From positions 1,757,001-1,821,000 of the forward strand of contig JAQNBH010000019.1 of NCBI GenBank assembly GCA_028752905.1: a stretch of 64,000 nucleotides of DNA, given 5' to 3'. Within the stretch, counting starts at the first letter, position 1. Each line of letters begins with the position of its first letter. Both the position numbers and the translations under genes were made by a program. The DNA is from Cladorhizidae sp. MBARI D1340-BT2 (lineage: Eukaryota > Porifera > Demospongiae > Poecilosclerida > Cladorhizidae). The notes below the pieces were generated by a model. The model did not search any database. It had not been told where the DNA came from and saw only the letters and a list, made by a program, of their open reading frames with translations. Below, piece by piece: positions 25,536 to 39,204 of this stretch.

Positions 25536-28271
25536 TAGCTTCATAGATTCTCCACACTTCACTGAATAGACTTGATATATAGCTCTAAAGGTAGGCCTCT
25601 CTCTGTTCTCTCTCTTGATACCAAACATCCGTATATTCTGCATACATAGAATCACAAGATAGGTTTCTCTATGTGTTCTCTATCTTGATGCTAAACAGGT
25701 TAGCTTCATAGATTCTCCACACTTCACTGTATAAACTTGATATATAGCTATTAAGATAGGTCTCTCCCTGTGCTCTCTGTTGATATCAAACATCCATAAT
25801 ATTCTGCACACTTCACTGTAATGGACTTGATATGATTCGAATGATAGGTTTCATTATGTGTTCTCTATCTTGATATTTGCCCTAATTTAGTCTATATATA
25901 TGTTTCTCATTTTCCCCCCAAAAATCTTGTTATTTTGCCGTAAAGCTCATAACTTTTCTACACTCTACCCCAAAAAGATAATTTTTATATCACCGGATAG
26001 CCCTTCTAATTATCTGTCTTTTGTACGTGCCAAAATTTTGAGTACTCTAAGTATTAGCAAGTTATGGTGATTTGAAGTGGTAAGGTTTGCGATCTTTCCT
26101 GGCGTTTTCCAGTTGCCAAAGCGGTGGCCTGCCAGTGAAAAACCACTACATTTATTGATAATCTGTTGACATGTTGCAGATAAGGGCCTTCTCTATCAGT
26201 TGACAAAATCTGGGACTTTGGTCTTGTTAATTAGGGCAGTTATGAATTGTACTCTTATTTGATGCTAAACATGTTAGCTTCGTAGATTATCCACACTTCA
26301 CTGAATAGACTTGATGTATAGCTATTAAGATAGGACTCTCTAAGTGCTCTCTCTTGATACCAAACATCCATTTATTCTGCACACTTCACTGTAATGGACT
26401 TGCAAGATAGGTATCTCTCAGTGTTCTCTATCTTGAGCTAAACATGTTAGCTTCATAGATTCTCCACACTTCACTGAATAGACTTGATATATAGCTCTAA
26501 AGGTAGGCCTCTCTCTGTTCTCTCTCTTGATACCAAACATCCGTATATTCTGCATACATAGAATCACAAGATAGGTTTCTCTATGTGTTCTCTATCTTGA
26601 TGCTAAACAGGTTAGCTTCATAGATTCTCCACACTTCACTGTATAAACTTGATATATAGCTATTAAGATAGGTCTCTCCCTGTGCTCTCTGTTGATATCA
26701 AACATCCATAATATTCTGCACACTTCACTGTAATGGACTTGATATGATTCGAATGATAGGTTTCATTATGTGTTCTCTATCTTGATATTTGCCCTAATTT
26801 AGTCTATATATATGTTTCTCATTTTCCCCCCAAAAATCTTGTTATTTTGCCGTAAAGCTCATAACTTTTCTACACTCTACCCCAAAAAGATAATTTTTAT
26901 ATCACCGGATAGCCCTTCTAATTATCTGTCTTTTGTACGTGCCAAAATTTTGAGTACTCTAAGTATTAGCAAGTTATGGTGATTTGAAGTGGTAAGGTTT
27001 GCGATCTTTCCTGGCGTTTTCCAGTTGCCAAAGCGGTGGCCTGCCAGTGAAAAACCACTACATTTATTGATAATCTGTTGACATGTTGCAGATAAGGGCC
27101 TTCTCTATCAGTTGACAAAATCTGGGACTTTGGTCTTGTTAATTAGGGCAGTTATGAATTGTACTCTTACTTGATGCTAAACATGTTAGCTTCGTAGATT
27201 ATCCACACTTCACTGAATAGACTTGATGTATAGCTATTAAGATAGGACTCTCTAAGTGCTCTCTCTTGATACCAAACATCCATATATTCTGCACACTTCA
27301 CTGTAATGGACTTGCAAGATAGGTATCTCTCAGTGTTCTCTATCTTGAGCTAAACATGTTAGCTTCATAGATTCTCCACACTTCACTGAATAGACTTGAT
27401 ATATAGCTCTAAAGGTAGGCCTCTCTCTGTTCTCTCTCTTGATACCAAACATCCGTATATTCTGCATACATAGAATCACAAGATAGGTTTCTCTATGTGT
27501 TCTCTATCTTGATGCTAAACAGGTTAGCTTCATAGATTCTCCACACTTCACTGTATAAACTTGATATATAGCTATTAAGATAGGTCTCTCCCTGTGCTCT
27601 CTGTTGATATCAAACATCCATAATATTCTGCACACTTCACTGTAATGGACTTGATATGATTCGAATGATAGGTTTCATTATGTGTTCTCTATCTTGATAT
27701 TTGCCCTAATTTAGTCTATATATATGTTTCTCATTTTCCCCCCAAAAATCTTGTTATTTTGCCGTAAAGCTCATAACTTTTCTACACTCTACCCCAAAAA
27801 GATAATTTTTATATCACCGGATAGCCCTTCTAATTATCTGTCTTTTGTACGTGCCAAAATTTTGAGTACTCTAAGTATTAGCAAGTTATGGTGATTTGAA
27901 GTGGTAAGGTTTGCGATCTTTCCTGGCGTTTTCCAGTTGCCAAAGCGGTGGCCTGCCAGTGAAAAACCACTACATTTATTGATAATCTGTTGACATGTTG
28001 CAGATAAGGGCCTTCTCTATCAGTTGACAAAATCTGGGACTTTGGTCTTGTTAATTAGGGCAGTTATGAATTGTACTCTTATTTGATGCTAAACATGTTA
28101 GCTTCGTAGATTATCCACACTTCACTGAATAGACTTGATGTATAGCTATTAAGATAGGACTCTCTAAGTGCTCTCTCTTGATACCAAACATCCATTTATT
28201 CTGCACACTTCACTGTAATGGACTTGCAAGATAGGTATCTCTCAGTGTTCTCTATCTTGAGCTAAACATGT
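25536..28271 (+). repeat. Units 29-31: alternating copies sharing two private changes
   Basis: Unit 29 (25536-26447) and unit 31 (27360-28271) share CTTATTTGATG (T at 26258 and 28082) and CATCCATTTATT (T at 26372 and 28196). Both pairs are exactly 1,824 bp apart. Unit 30 between them has the common forms. This is the expected trace of a two-unit duplication with breakpoints inside the monomer. Confidence 0.85.
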
Positions 28272-29183
28272 TAGCTTCATAGATTCTCCACACTTCACTG
28301 AATAGACTTGATATATAGCTCTAAAGGTAGGCCTCTCTCTGTTCTCTCTCTTGATACCAAACATCCGTATATTCTGCATACATAGAATCACAAGATAGGT
28401 TTCTCTATGTGTTCTCTATCTTGATGCTAAACAGGTTAGCTTCATAGATTCTCCACACTTCACTGTATAAACTTGATATATAGCTATTAAGATAGGTCTC
28501 TCCCTGTGCTCTCTGTTGATATCAAACATCCATAATATTCTGCACACTTCACTGTAATGGACTTGATATGATTCGAATGATAGGTTTCATTATGTGTTCT
28601 CTATCTTGATATTTGCCCTAATTTAGTCTATATATATGTTTCTCATTTTCCCCCCAAAAATCTTGTTATTTTGCCGTAAAGCTCATAACTTTTCTACACT
28701 TTACCCCAAAAAGATAATTTTTATATCACGGGATAGCCCTTCTAATTATCTGTCTTTTGTACGTGCCAAAATTTTGAGTATTCTAAGTATTAGCAAGTTA
28801 TGGTGATTTGAAGTGGTAAGGTTTGCGATCTTTCCTGGCGTTTTCCAGTTGCCAAAGGGGTGGCCTGCCAGTGAAAAACCACTACATTTATTGATAATCT
28901 GTTGACATGTTGCAGATAAGGGCCTTCTCTATCAGTTGACAAAATCTGGGACTTTGGTCTTGTTAATTAGGGCAGTTATGAATTGTACTCTTACTTGATG
29001 CTAAACATGTTAGCTTCGTAGATTATCCACACTTCACTGAATAGACTTGATGTATAGCTATTAAGATAGGACTCTCTAAGTGCTCTCTCTTGATACCAAA
29101 CATCCATATATTCTGCACACTTCACTGTAATGGACTTGCAAGATAGGTATCTCTCAGTGTTCTCTATCTTGAGCTAAACATGT

Positions 29184-31002
29184 TAGCTTCATAGATTCTC
29201 CACACTTCACTGAATAGACTTGATATATAGCTCTAAAGGTAGGCCTCTCTCTGTTCTCTCTCTTGATACCAAACATCCGTATATTCTGCATACATAGAAT
29301 CACAAGATAGGTTTCTCTATGTGTTCTCTATCTTGATGCTAAACAGGTTAGCTTCATAGATTCTCCACACTTCACTGTATAAACTTGATATATAGCTATT
29401 AAGATAGGTCTCTCCCTGTGCTCTCTGTTGATATCAAACATCCATAATATTCTGCACACTTCACTGTAATGGACTTGATATGATTCGAATGATAGGTTTC
29501 ATTATGTGTTCTCTATCTTGATATTTGCCCTAATTTGGTCTATATGTTTCTCATTTTCCCCCCAAAAATCTTGTTATTTTGCCGTAAAGCTCATAACTTT
29601 TCTACACTCTACCCCAAAAAGATAATTTTTATATCACCGGATAGCCCTTCTAATTATCTGTCTTTTGTACGTGCCAAAATTTTGAGTACTCTAAGTATTA
29701 GCAAGTTATGGTGATTTGAAGTGGTAAGGTTTGCGATCTTTCCTGGCGTTTTCCAGTTGCCAAAGCGGTGGCCTGCCAGTGAAAAACCACTACATTTATT
29801 GATAATCTGTTGACATGTTGCAGATAAGGGCCTTCTCTATCAGTTGACAAAATCTGGGACTTTGGTCTTGTTAATTAGGGCAGTTATGAATTGTACTCTT
29901 ACTTGATGCTAAACATGTTAGCTTCGTAGATTATCCACACTTCACTGAATAGACTTGATGTATAGCTATTAAGATAGGAGGACTCTCTAAGTGCTCTCTC
30001 TTGATACCAAACATCCATATATTCTGCACACTTCACTGTAATGGACTTGCAAGATAGGTATCTCTCAGTGTTCTCTATCTTGAGCTAAACATGTTAGCTT
30101 CATAGATTCTCCACACTTCACTGAATAGACTTGATATATAGCTCTAAAGGTAGGCCTCTCTCTGTTCTCTCTCTTGATACCAAACATCCGTATATTCTGC
30201 ATACATAGAATCACAAGATAGGTTTCTCTATGTGTTCTCTATCTTGATGCTAAACAGGTTAGCTTCATAGATTCTCCACACTTCACTGTATAAACTTGAT
30301 ATATAGCTATTAAGATAGGTCTCTCCCTGTGCTCTCTGTTGATATCAAACATCCATAATATTCTGCACACTTCACTGTAATGGACTTGATATGATTCGAA
30401 TGATAGGTTTCATTATGTGTTCTCTATCTTGATATTTGCCCTAATTTGGTCTATATGTTTCTCATTTTCCCCCCAAAAATCTTGTTATTTTGCCGTAAAG
30501 CTCATAACTTTTCTACACTCTACCCCAAAAAGATAATTTTTATATCACCGGATAGCCCTTCTAATTATCTGTCTTTTGTACGTGCCAAAATTTTGAGTAC
30601 TCTAAGTATTAGCAAGTTATGGTGATTTGAAGTGGTAAGGTTTGCGATCTTTCCTGGCGTTTTCCAGTTGCCAAAGCGGTGGCCTGCCAGTGAAAAACCA
30701 CTACATTTATTGATAATCTGTTGACATGTTGCAGATAAGGGCCTTCTCTATCAGTTGACAAAATCTGGGACTTTGGTCTTGTTAATTAGGGCAGTTATGA
30801 ATTGTACTCTTACTTGATGCTAAACATGTTAGCTTCGTAGATTATCCACACTTCACTGAATAGACTTGATGTATAGCTATTAAGATAGGACTCTCTAAGT
30901 GCTCTCTCTTGATACCAAACATCCATATATTCTGCACACTTCACTGTAATGGACTTGCAAGATAGGTATCTCTCAGTGTTCTCTATCTTGAGCTAAACAT
31001 GT
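29184..31002 (+). repeat. Units 33-34: first short-class monomers
   Basis: These are the first copies with TTTGGTCTATATG, which lacks 4 bp of the TA run and has G at the site that is A in long units. Unit 33 (29184-30094) also has a 3-bp gain, giving GATAGGAGGACTC near 29976, so it is 911 bp. Unit 34 (30095-31002) is 908 bp. The pair reappears as units 39-40 (34650-36468), 5,466 bp downstream. Confidence 0.92.
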
Positions 31003-31913
31003 TAGCTTCATAGATTCTCCACACTTCACTGAATAGACTTGATATATAGCTCTAAAGGTAGGCCTCTCTCTGTTCTCTCTCTTGATACCAAACATCCGTA
31101 TATTCTGCATACATAGAATCACAAGATAGGTTTCTCTATGTGTTCTCTATCTTGATGCTAAACAGGTTAGCTTCATAGATTCTCCACACTTCACTGTATA
31201 AACTTGATATATAGCTATTAAGATAGGTCTCTCCCTGTGCTCTCTGTTGATATCAAACATCCATAATATTCTGCACACTTCACTGTAATGGACTTGATAT
31301 GATTCGAATGATAGGTTTCATTATGTGTTCTCTATCTTGATATTTGCCCTAATTTAGTCTATATATATGTTTCTCATTTTCCCCCCAAAAATCTTGTTAT
31401 TTTGCCGTAAAGCTCATAACTTTTCTACACTTTACCCCAAAAAGATAATTTTATATCACCGAATAGCCCTTCTAATTATCTGTCTTTTGTACGTGCCAAA
31501 ATTTTGAGTACTCTAAGTATTAGCAAGTTATGGTGATTTGAAGTGGTAAGGTTTGCGATCTTTCCTGGCGTTTTCCAGTTGCCAAAGCGGTGGCCTGCCA
31601 GTGAAAAACCACTACATTTATTGATAATCTGTTGACATGTTGCAGATAAGGGCCTTCTCTATCAGTTGACAAAATCTGGGACTTTGGTCTTGTTAATTAG
31701 GGCAGTTATGAATTGTACTCTTACTTGATGCTAAACATGTTAGCTTCGTAGATTATCCACACTTCACTGAATAGACTTGATGTATAGCTATTAAGATAGG
31801 ACTCTCTAAGTGCTCTCTCTTGATACCAAACATCCATATATTCTGCACACTTCACTGTAATGGACTTGCAAGATAGGTATCTCTCAGTGTTCTCTATCTT
31901 GAGCTAAACATGT
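31003..31913 (+). repeat. Unit 35: long monomer with one-base loss and CCGAATAG
   Basis: This unit is 911 bp. The core reads AAGATAATTTTATATCACC, one T fewer than usual, followed by GAATAG in place of GGATAG, and it carries CTTTACC. The same combination recurs in units 44 and 46, and CCGAATAG also occurs in diverged unit 16, so these four form a distinct core lineage. Confidence 0.88.
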
Positions 31914-32825
31914 TAGCTTCATAGATTCTCCACACTTCACTGAATAGACTTGATATATAGCTCTAAAGGTAGGCCTCTCTCTGTTCTCTCTCTTGATACC
32001 AAACATCCGTATATTCTGCATACATAGAATCACAAGATAGGTTTCTCTATGTGTTCTCTATCTTGATGCTAAACAGGTTAGCTTCATAGATTCTCCACAC
32101 TTCACTGTATAAACTTGATATATAGCTATTAAGATAGGTCTCTCCCTGTGCTCTCTGTTGATATCAAACATCCATAATATTCTGCACACTTCACTGTAAT
32201 GGACTTGATATGATTCGAATGATAGGTTTCATTATGTGTTCTCTATCTTGATATTTGCCCTAATTTAGTCTATATATATGTTTCTCATTTTCCCCCCAAA
32301 AATCTTGTTATTTTGCCGTAAAGCTCATAACTTTTCTACACTCTACCCCAAAAAGATAATTTTTATATCACCGGATAGCCCTTCTAATTATCTGTCTTTT
32401 GTACGTGCCAAAATTTTGAGTACTCTAAGTATTAGCAAGTTATGGTGATTTGAAGTGGTAAGGTTTGCGATCTTTCCTGGCGTTTTCCAGTTGCCAAAGC
32501 GGTGGCCTGCCAGTGAAAAACCACTACATTTATTGATAATCTGTTGACATGTTGCAGATAAGGGCCTTCTCTATCAGTTGACAAAATCTGGGACTTTGGT
32601 CTTGTTAATTAGGGCAGTTATGAATTGTACTCTTACTTGATGCTAAACATGTTAGCTTCGTAGATTATCCACACTTCACTGAATAGACTTGATGTATAGC
32701 TATTAAGATAGGACTCTCTAAGTGCTCTCTCTTGATACCAAACATCCATATATTCTGCACACTTCACTGTAATGGACTTGCAAGATAGGTATCTCTCAGT
32801 GTTCTCTATCTTGAGCTAAACATGT
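31914..32825 (+). repeat. Unit 36: ordinary long monomer
   Basis: A 912-bp unit with CTCTACC, CACCGGA and AAAGCGGTGG, indistinguishable at the marker sites from the common type of units 7, 9 and 12. It lies between the CCGAATAG unit and the C7 pair. Confidence 0.9.
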
Positions 32826-34649
32826 TAGCTTCATAGATTCTCCACACTTCACTGAATAGACTTGATATATAGCTCTAAAGGTAGGCCTCTCTCTGTTCTC
32901 TCTCTTGATACCAAACATCCGTATATTCTGCATACATAGAATCACAAGATAGGTTTCTCTATGTGTTCTCTATCTTGATGCTAAACAGGTTAGCTTCATA
33001 GATTCTCCACACTTCACTGTATAAACTTGATATATAGCTATTAAGATAGGTCTCTCCCTGTGCTCTCTGTTGATATCAAACATCCATAATATTCTGCACA
33101 CTTCACTGTAATGGACTTGATATGATTCGAATGATAGGTTTCATTATGTGTTCTCTATCTTGATATTTGCCCTAATTTAGTCTATATATATGTTTCTCAT
33201 TTCCCCCCCAAAAATCTTGTTATTTTGCCGTAAAGCTCATAACTTTTCTACACTTTACCCCAAAAAGATAATTTTTATATCACGGGATAGCCCTTCTAAT
33301 TATCTGTCTTTTGTACGTGCCAAAATTTTGAGTACTCTAAGTATTAGCAAGTTATGGTGATTTGAAGTGGTAAGGTTTGCGATCTTTCCTGGCGTTTTCC
33401 AGTTGCCAAAGGGGTGGCCTGCCAGTGAAAAACCACTACATTTATTGATAATCTGTTGACATGTTGCAGATAAGGGCCTTCTCTATCAGTTGACAAAATC
33501 TGGGACTTTGGTCTTGTTAATTAGGGCAGTTATGAATTGTACTCTTACTTGATGCTAAACATGTTAGCTTCGTAGATTATCCACACTTCACTGAATAGAC
33601 TTGATGTATAGCTATTAAGATAGGACTCTCTAAGTGCTCTCTCTTGATACCAAACATCCATATATTCTGCACACTTCACTGTAATGGACTTGCAAGATAG
33701 GTATCTCTCAGTGTTCTCTATCTTGAGCTAAACATGTTAGCTTCATAGATTCTCCACACTTCACTGAATAGACTTGATATATAGCTCTAAAGGTAGGCCT
33801 CTCTCTGTTCTCTCTCTTGATACCAAACATCCGTATATTCTGCATACATAGAATCACAAGATAGGTTTCTCTATGTGTTCTCTATCTTGATGCTAAACAG
33901 GTTAGCTTCATAGATTCTCCACACTTCACTGTATAAACTTGATATATAGCTATTAAGATAGGTCTCTCCCTGTGCTCTCTGTTGATATCAAACATCCATA
34001 ATATTCTGCACACTTCACTGTAATGGACTTGATATGATTCGAATGATAGGTTTCATTATGTGTTCTCTATCTTGATATTTGCCCTAATTTAGTCTATATA
34101 TATGTTTCTCATTTCCCCCCCAAAAATCTTGTTATTTTGCCGTAAAGCTCATAACTTTTCTACACTTTACCCCAAAAAGATAATTTTTATATCACGGGAT
34201 AGCCCTTCTAATTATCTGTCTTTTGTACGTGCCAAAATTTTGAGTACTCTAAGTATTAGCAAGTTATGGTGATTTGAAGTGGTAAGGTTTGCGATCTTTC
34301 CTGGCGTTTTCCAGTTGCCAAAGGGGTGGCCTGCCAGTGAAAAACCACTACATTTATTGATAATCTGTTGACATGTTGCAGATAAGGGCCTTCTCTATCA
34401 GTTGACAAAATCTGGGACTTTGGTCTTGTTAATTAGGGCAGTTATGAATTGTACTCTTACTTGATGCTAAACATGTTAGCTTCGTAGATTATCCACACTT
34501 CACTGAATAGACTTGATGTATAGCTATTAAGATAGGACTCTCTAAGTGCTCTCTCTTGATACCAAACATCCATATATTCTGCACACTTCACTGTAATGGA
34601 CTTGCAAGATAGGTATCTCTCAGTGTTCTCTATCTTGAGCTAAACATGT
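32826..34649 (+). repeat. Units 37-38: tandem duplicate of one monomer
   Basis: Unit 37 (32826-33737) and unit 38 (33738-34649) both have CATTT followed by seven C in the core (33203-33209 and 34115-34121), where other units have CATTTT and six C. Both also have CTTTACC, CACGGGA and AAAGGGGTGG. The shared T-to-C change occurs nowhere else in the window, so one unit was duplicated recently. Confidence 0.9.
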
Positions 34650-36468
34650 TAGCTTCATAGATTCTCCACACTTCACTGAATAGACTTGATATATAGCTCT
34701 AAAGGTAGGCCTCTCTCTGTTCTCTCTCTTGATACCAAACATCCGTATATTCTGCATACATAGAATCACAAGATAGGTTTCTCTATGTGTTCTCTATCTT
34801 GATGCTAAACAGGTTAGCTTCATAGATTCTCCACACTTCACTGTATAAACTTGATATATAGCTATTAAGATAGGTCTCTCCCTGTGCTCTCTGTTGATAT
34901 CAAACATCCATAATATTCTGCACACTTCACTGTAATGGACTTGATATGATTCGAATGATAGGTTTCATTATGTGTTCTCTATCTTGATATTTGCCCTAAT
35001 TTGGTCTATATGTTTCTCATTTTCCCCCCAAAAATCTTGTTATTTTGCCGTAAAGCTCATAACTTTTCTACACTCTACCCCAAAAAGATAATTTTTATAT
35101 CACCGGATAGCCCTTCTAATTATCTGTCTTTTGTACGTGCCAAAATTTTGAGTACTCTAAGTATTAGCAAGTTATGGTGATTTGAAGTGGTAAGGTTTGC
35201 GATCTTTCCTGGCGTTTTCCAGTTGCCAAAGCGGTGGCCTGCCAGTGAAAAACCACTACATTTATTGATAATCTGTTGACATGTTGCAGATAAGGGCCTT
35301 CTCTATCAGTTGACAAAATCTGGGACTTTGGTCTTGTTAATTAGGGCAGTTATGAATTGTACTCTTACTTGATGCTAAACATGTTAGCTTCGTAGATTAT
35401 CCACACTTCACTGAATAGACTTGATGTATAGCTATTAAGATAGGAGGACTCTCTAAGTGCTCTCTCTTGATACCAAACATCCATATATTCTGCACACTTC
35501 ACTGTAATGGACTTGCAAGATAGGTATCTCTCAGTGTTCTCTATCTTGAGCTAAACATGTTAGCTTCATAGATTCTCCACACTTCACTGAATAGACTTGA
35601 TATATAGCTCTAAAGGTAGGCCTCTCTCTGTTCTCTCTCTTGATACCAAACATCCGTATATTCTGCATACATAGAATCACAAGATAGGTTTCTCTATGTG
35701 TTCTCTATCTTGATGCTAAACAGGTTAGCTTCATAGATTCTCCACACTTCACTGTATAAACTTGATATATAGCTATTAAGATAGGTCTCTCCCTGTGCTC
35801 TCTGTTGATATCAAACATCCATAATATTCTGCACACTTCACTGTAATGGACTTGATATGATTCGAATGATAGGTTTCATTATGTGTTCTCTATCTTGATA
35901 TTTGCCCTAATTTGGTCTATATGTTTCTCATTTTCCCCCCAAAAATCTTGTTATTTTGCCGTAAAGCTCATAACTTTTCTACACTCTACCCCAAAAAGAT
36001 AATTTTTATATCACCGGATAGCCCTTCTAATTATCTGTCTTTTGTACGTGCCAAAATTTTGAGTACTCTAAGTATTAGCAAGTTATGGTGATTTGAAGTG
36101 GTAAGGTTTGCGATCTTTCCTGGCGTTTTCCAGTTGCCAAAGCGGTGGCCTGCCAGTGAAAAACCACTACATTTATTGATAATCTGTTGACATGTTGCAG
36201 ATAAGGGCCTTCTCTATCAGTTGACAAAATCTGGGACTTTGGTCTTGTTAATTAGGGCAGTTATGAATTGTACTCTTACTTGATGCTAAACATGTTAGCT
36301 TCGTAGATTATCCACACTTCACTGAATAGACTTGATGTATAGCTATTAAGATAGGACTCTCTAAGTGCTCTCTCTTGATACCAAACATCCATATATTCTG
36401 CACACTTCACTGTAATGGACTTGCAAGATAGGTATCTCTCAGTGTTCTCTATCTTGAGCTAAACATGT
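34650..36468 (+). repeat. Units 39-40: second copy of the units 33-34 pair
   Basis: Unit 39 (34650-35560, 911 bp) repeats the GATAGGAGGACTC insertion of unit 33 near 35442 together with the short TA run. Unit 40 (35561-36468, 908 bp) matches unit 34. The insertion is found only in these two units. The six-unit spacing between the pairs suggests a duplicated block of about 5.5 kb whose other members (35-38 against 41-44) have since changed. Confidence 0.88.
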
Positions 36469-39204
36469 TAGCTTCATAGATTCTCCACACTTCACTGAAT
36501 AGACTTGATATATAGCTCTAAAGGTAGGCCTCTCTCTGTTCTCTCTCTTGATACCAAACATCCGTATATTCTGCATACATAGAATCACAAGATAGGTTTC
36601 TCTATGTGTTCTCTATCTTGATGCTAAACAGGTTAGCTTCATAGATTCTCCACACTTCACTGTATAAACTTGATATATAGCTATTAAGATAGGTCTCTCC
36701 CTGTGCTCTCTGTTGATATCAAACATCCATAATATTCTGCACACTTCACTGTAATGGACTTGATATGATTCGAATGATAGGTTTCATTATGTGTTCTCTA
36801 TCTTGATATTTGCCCTAATTTAGTCTATATATATGTTTCTCATTTTCCCCCCAAAAATCTTGTTATTTTGCCGTAAAGCTCATAACTTTTCTACACTCTA
36901 CCCCAAAAAGATAATTTTTATATCACCGGATAGCCCTTCTAATTATCTGTCTTTTGTACGTGCCAAAATTTTGAGTACTCTAAGTATTAGCAAGTTATGG
37001 TGATTTGAAGTGGTAAGGTTTGCGATCTTTCCTGGCGTTTTCCAGTTGCCAAAGCGGTGGCCTGCCAGTGAAAAACCACTACATTTATTGATAATCTGTT
37101 GACATGTTGCAGATAAGGGCCTTCTCTATCAGTTGACAAAATCTGGGACTTTGGTCTTGTTAATTAGGGCAGTTATGAATTGTACTCTTACTTGATGCTA
37201 AACATGTTAGCTTCGTAGATTATCCACACTTCACTGAATAGACTTGATGTATAGCTATTAAGATAGGACTCTCTAAGTGCTCTCTCTTGATACCAAACAT
37301 CCATATATTCTGCACACTTCACTGTAATGGACTTGCAAGATAGGTATCTCTCAGTGTTCTCTATCTTGAGCTAAACATGTTAGCTTCATAGATTCTCCAC
37401 ACTTCACTGAATAGACTTGATATATAGCTCTAAAGGTAGGCCTCTCTCTGTTCTCTCTCTTGATACCAAACATCCGTATATTCTGCATACATAGAATCAC
37501 AAGATAGGTTTCTCTATGTGTTCTCTATCTTGATGCTAAACAGGTTAGCTTCATAGATTCTCCACACTTCACTGTATAAACTTGATATATAGCTATTAAG
37601 ATAGGTCTCTCCCTGTGCTCTCTGTTGATATCAAACATCCATAATATTCTGCACACTTCACTGTAATGGACTTGATATGATTCGAATGATAGGTTTCATT
37701 ATGTGTTCTCTATCTTGATATTTGCACTAATTTAGTCTATATATATGTTTCTCATTTTCCCCCAAAAAATCTTGTTATTTTGCCGTAAAGCTCATAACTT
37801 TTCTACACTCTACCCCAAAAAGATAATTTTTATATCACCGGATAGCCCTTCTAATTATCTGTCTTTTGTACGTGCCAAAATTTTGAGTACTCTAAGTATT
37901 AGCAAGTTATGGTGATTTGAAGTGGTAAGGTTTGCGATCTTTCCTGGCGTTTTCCAGTTGCCAAAGCGGTGGCCTGCCAGTGAAAAACCACTACATTTAT
38001 TGATAATCTGTTGACATGTTGCAGATAAGGGCCTTCTCTATCAGTTGACAAAATCTGGGACTTTGGTCTTGTTAATTAGGGCAGTTATGAATTGTACTCT
38101 TACTTGATGCTAAACATGTTAGCTTCGTAGATTATCCACACTTCACTGAATAGACTTGATGTATAGCTATTAAGATAGGACTCTCTAAGTGCTCTCTCTT
38201 GATACCAAACATCCATATATTCTGCACACTTCACTGTAATGGACTTGCAAGATAGGTATCTCTCAGTGTTCTCTATCTTGAGCTAAACATGTTAGCTTCA
38301 TAGATTCTCCACACTTCACTGAATAGACTTGATATATAGCTCTAAAGGTAGGCCTCTCTCTGTTCTCTCTCTTGATACCAAACATCCGTATATTCTGCAT
38401 ACATAGAATCACAAGATAGGTTTCTCTATGTGTTCTCTATCTTGATGCTAAACAGGTTAGCTTCATAGATTCTCCACACTTCACTGTATAAACTTGATAT
38501 ATAGCTATTAAGATAGGTCTCTCCCTGTGCTCTCTGTTGATATCAAACATCCATAATATTCTGCACACTTCACTGTAATGGACTTGATATGATTCGAATG
38601 ATAGGTTTCATTATGTGTTCTCTATCTTGATATTTGCCCTAATTTAGTCTATATATATGTTTCTCATTTTCCCCCCAAAAATCTTGTTATTTTGCCGTAA
38701 AGCTCATAACTTTTCTACACTCTACCCCAAAAAGATAATTTTTATATCACCGGATAGCCCTTCTAATTATCTGTCTTTTGTACGTGCCAAAATTTTGAGT
38801 ACTCTAAGTATTAGCAAGTTATGGTGATTTGAAGTGGTAAGGTTTGCGATCTTTCCTGGCGTTTTCCAGTTGCCAAAGCGGTGGCCTACCAGTGAAAAAC
38901 CACTACATTTATTGATAATCTGTTGACATGTTGCAGATAAGGGCCTTCTCTATCAGTTGACAAAATCTGGGACTTTGGTCTTGTTAATTAGGGCAGTTAT
39001 GAATTGTACTCTTACTTGATGCTAAACATGTTAGCTTCGTAGATTATCCACACTTCACTGAATAGACTTGATGTATAGCTATTAAGATAGGACTCTCTAA
39101 GTGCTCTCTCTTGATACCAAACATCCATATATTCTGCACACTTCACTGTAATGGACTTGCAAGATAGGTATCTCTCAGTGTTCTCTATCTTGAGCTAAAC
39201 ATGT
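36469..39204 (+). repeat. Units 41-43: long monomers
   Basis: Three 912-bp units start at 36469, 37381 and 38293, all with CTCTACC and CACCGGA. Unit 42 has a private TTTGCACTAA and a C5A6 tract. Unit 43 has GTGGCCTACCAG (A at 38888), which is shared only with unit 45 (40707), 1,819 bp downstream. Confidence 0.9.

Larger units (their letters stand above)
14592..29183 (+). repeat. Units 17-32: uniform long-class monomers
   Basis: Sixteen 912-bp units start at 14592, 15504, 16416, 17328, 18240, 19152, 20064, 20976, 21888, 22800, 23712, 24624, 25536, 26448, 27360 and 28272. CATAAATT marks units 17, 26 and 27. CACGGGA marks 18, 19, 21, 23, 24, 26 and 32; the others have CACCGGA. AAAGGGGTGG marks 19, 26 and 32. 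Private changes include C5A6 in place of C6A5 in unit 20, CTGCAAACAT and TTCTTTATC in unit 28, and GAGTATTC in unit 32, which breaks the GAGTACTC palindrome. No gene is present. Confidence 0.95.
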
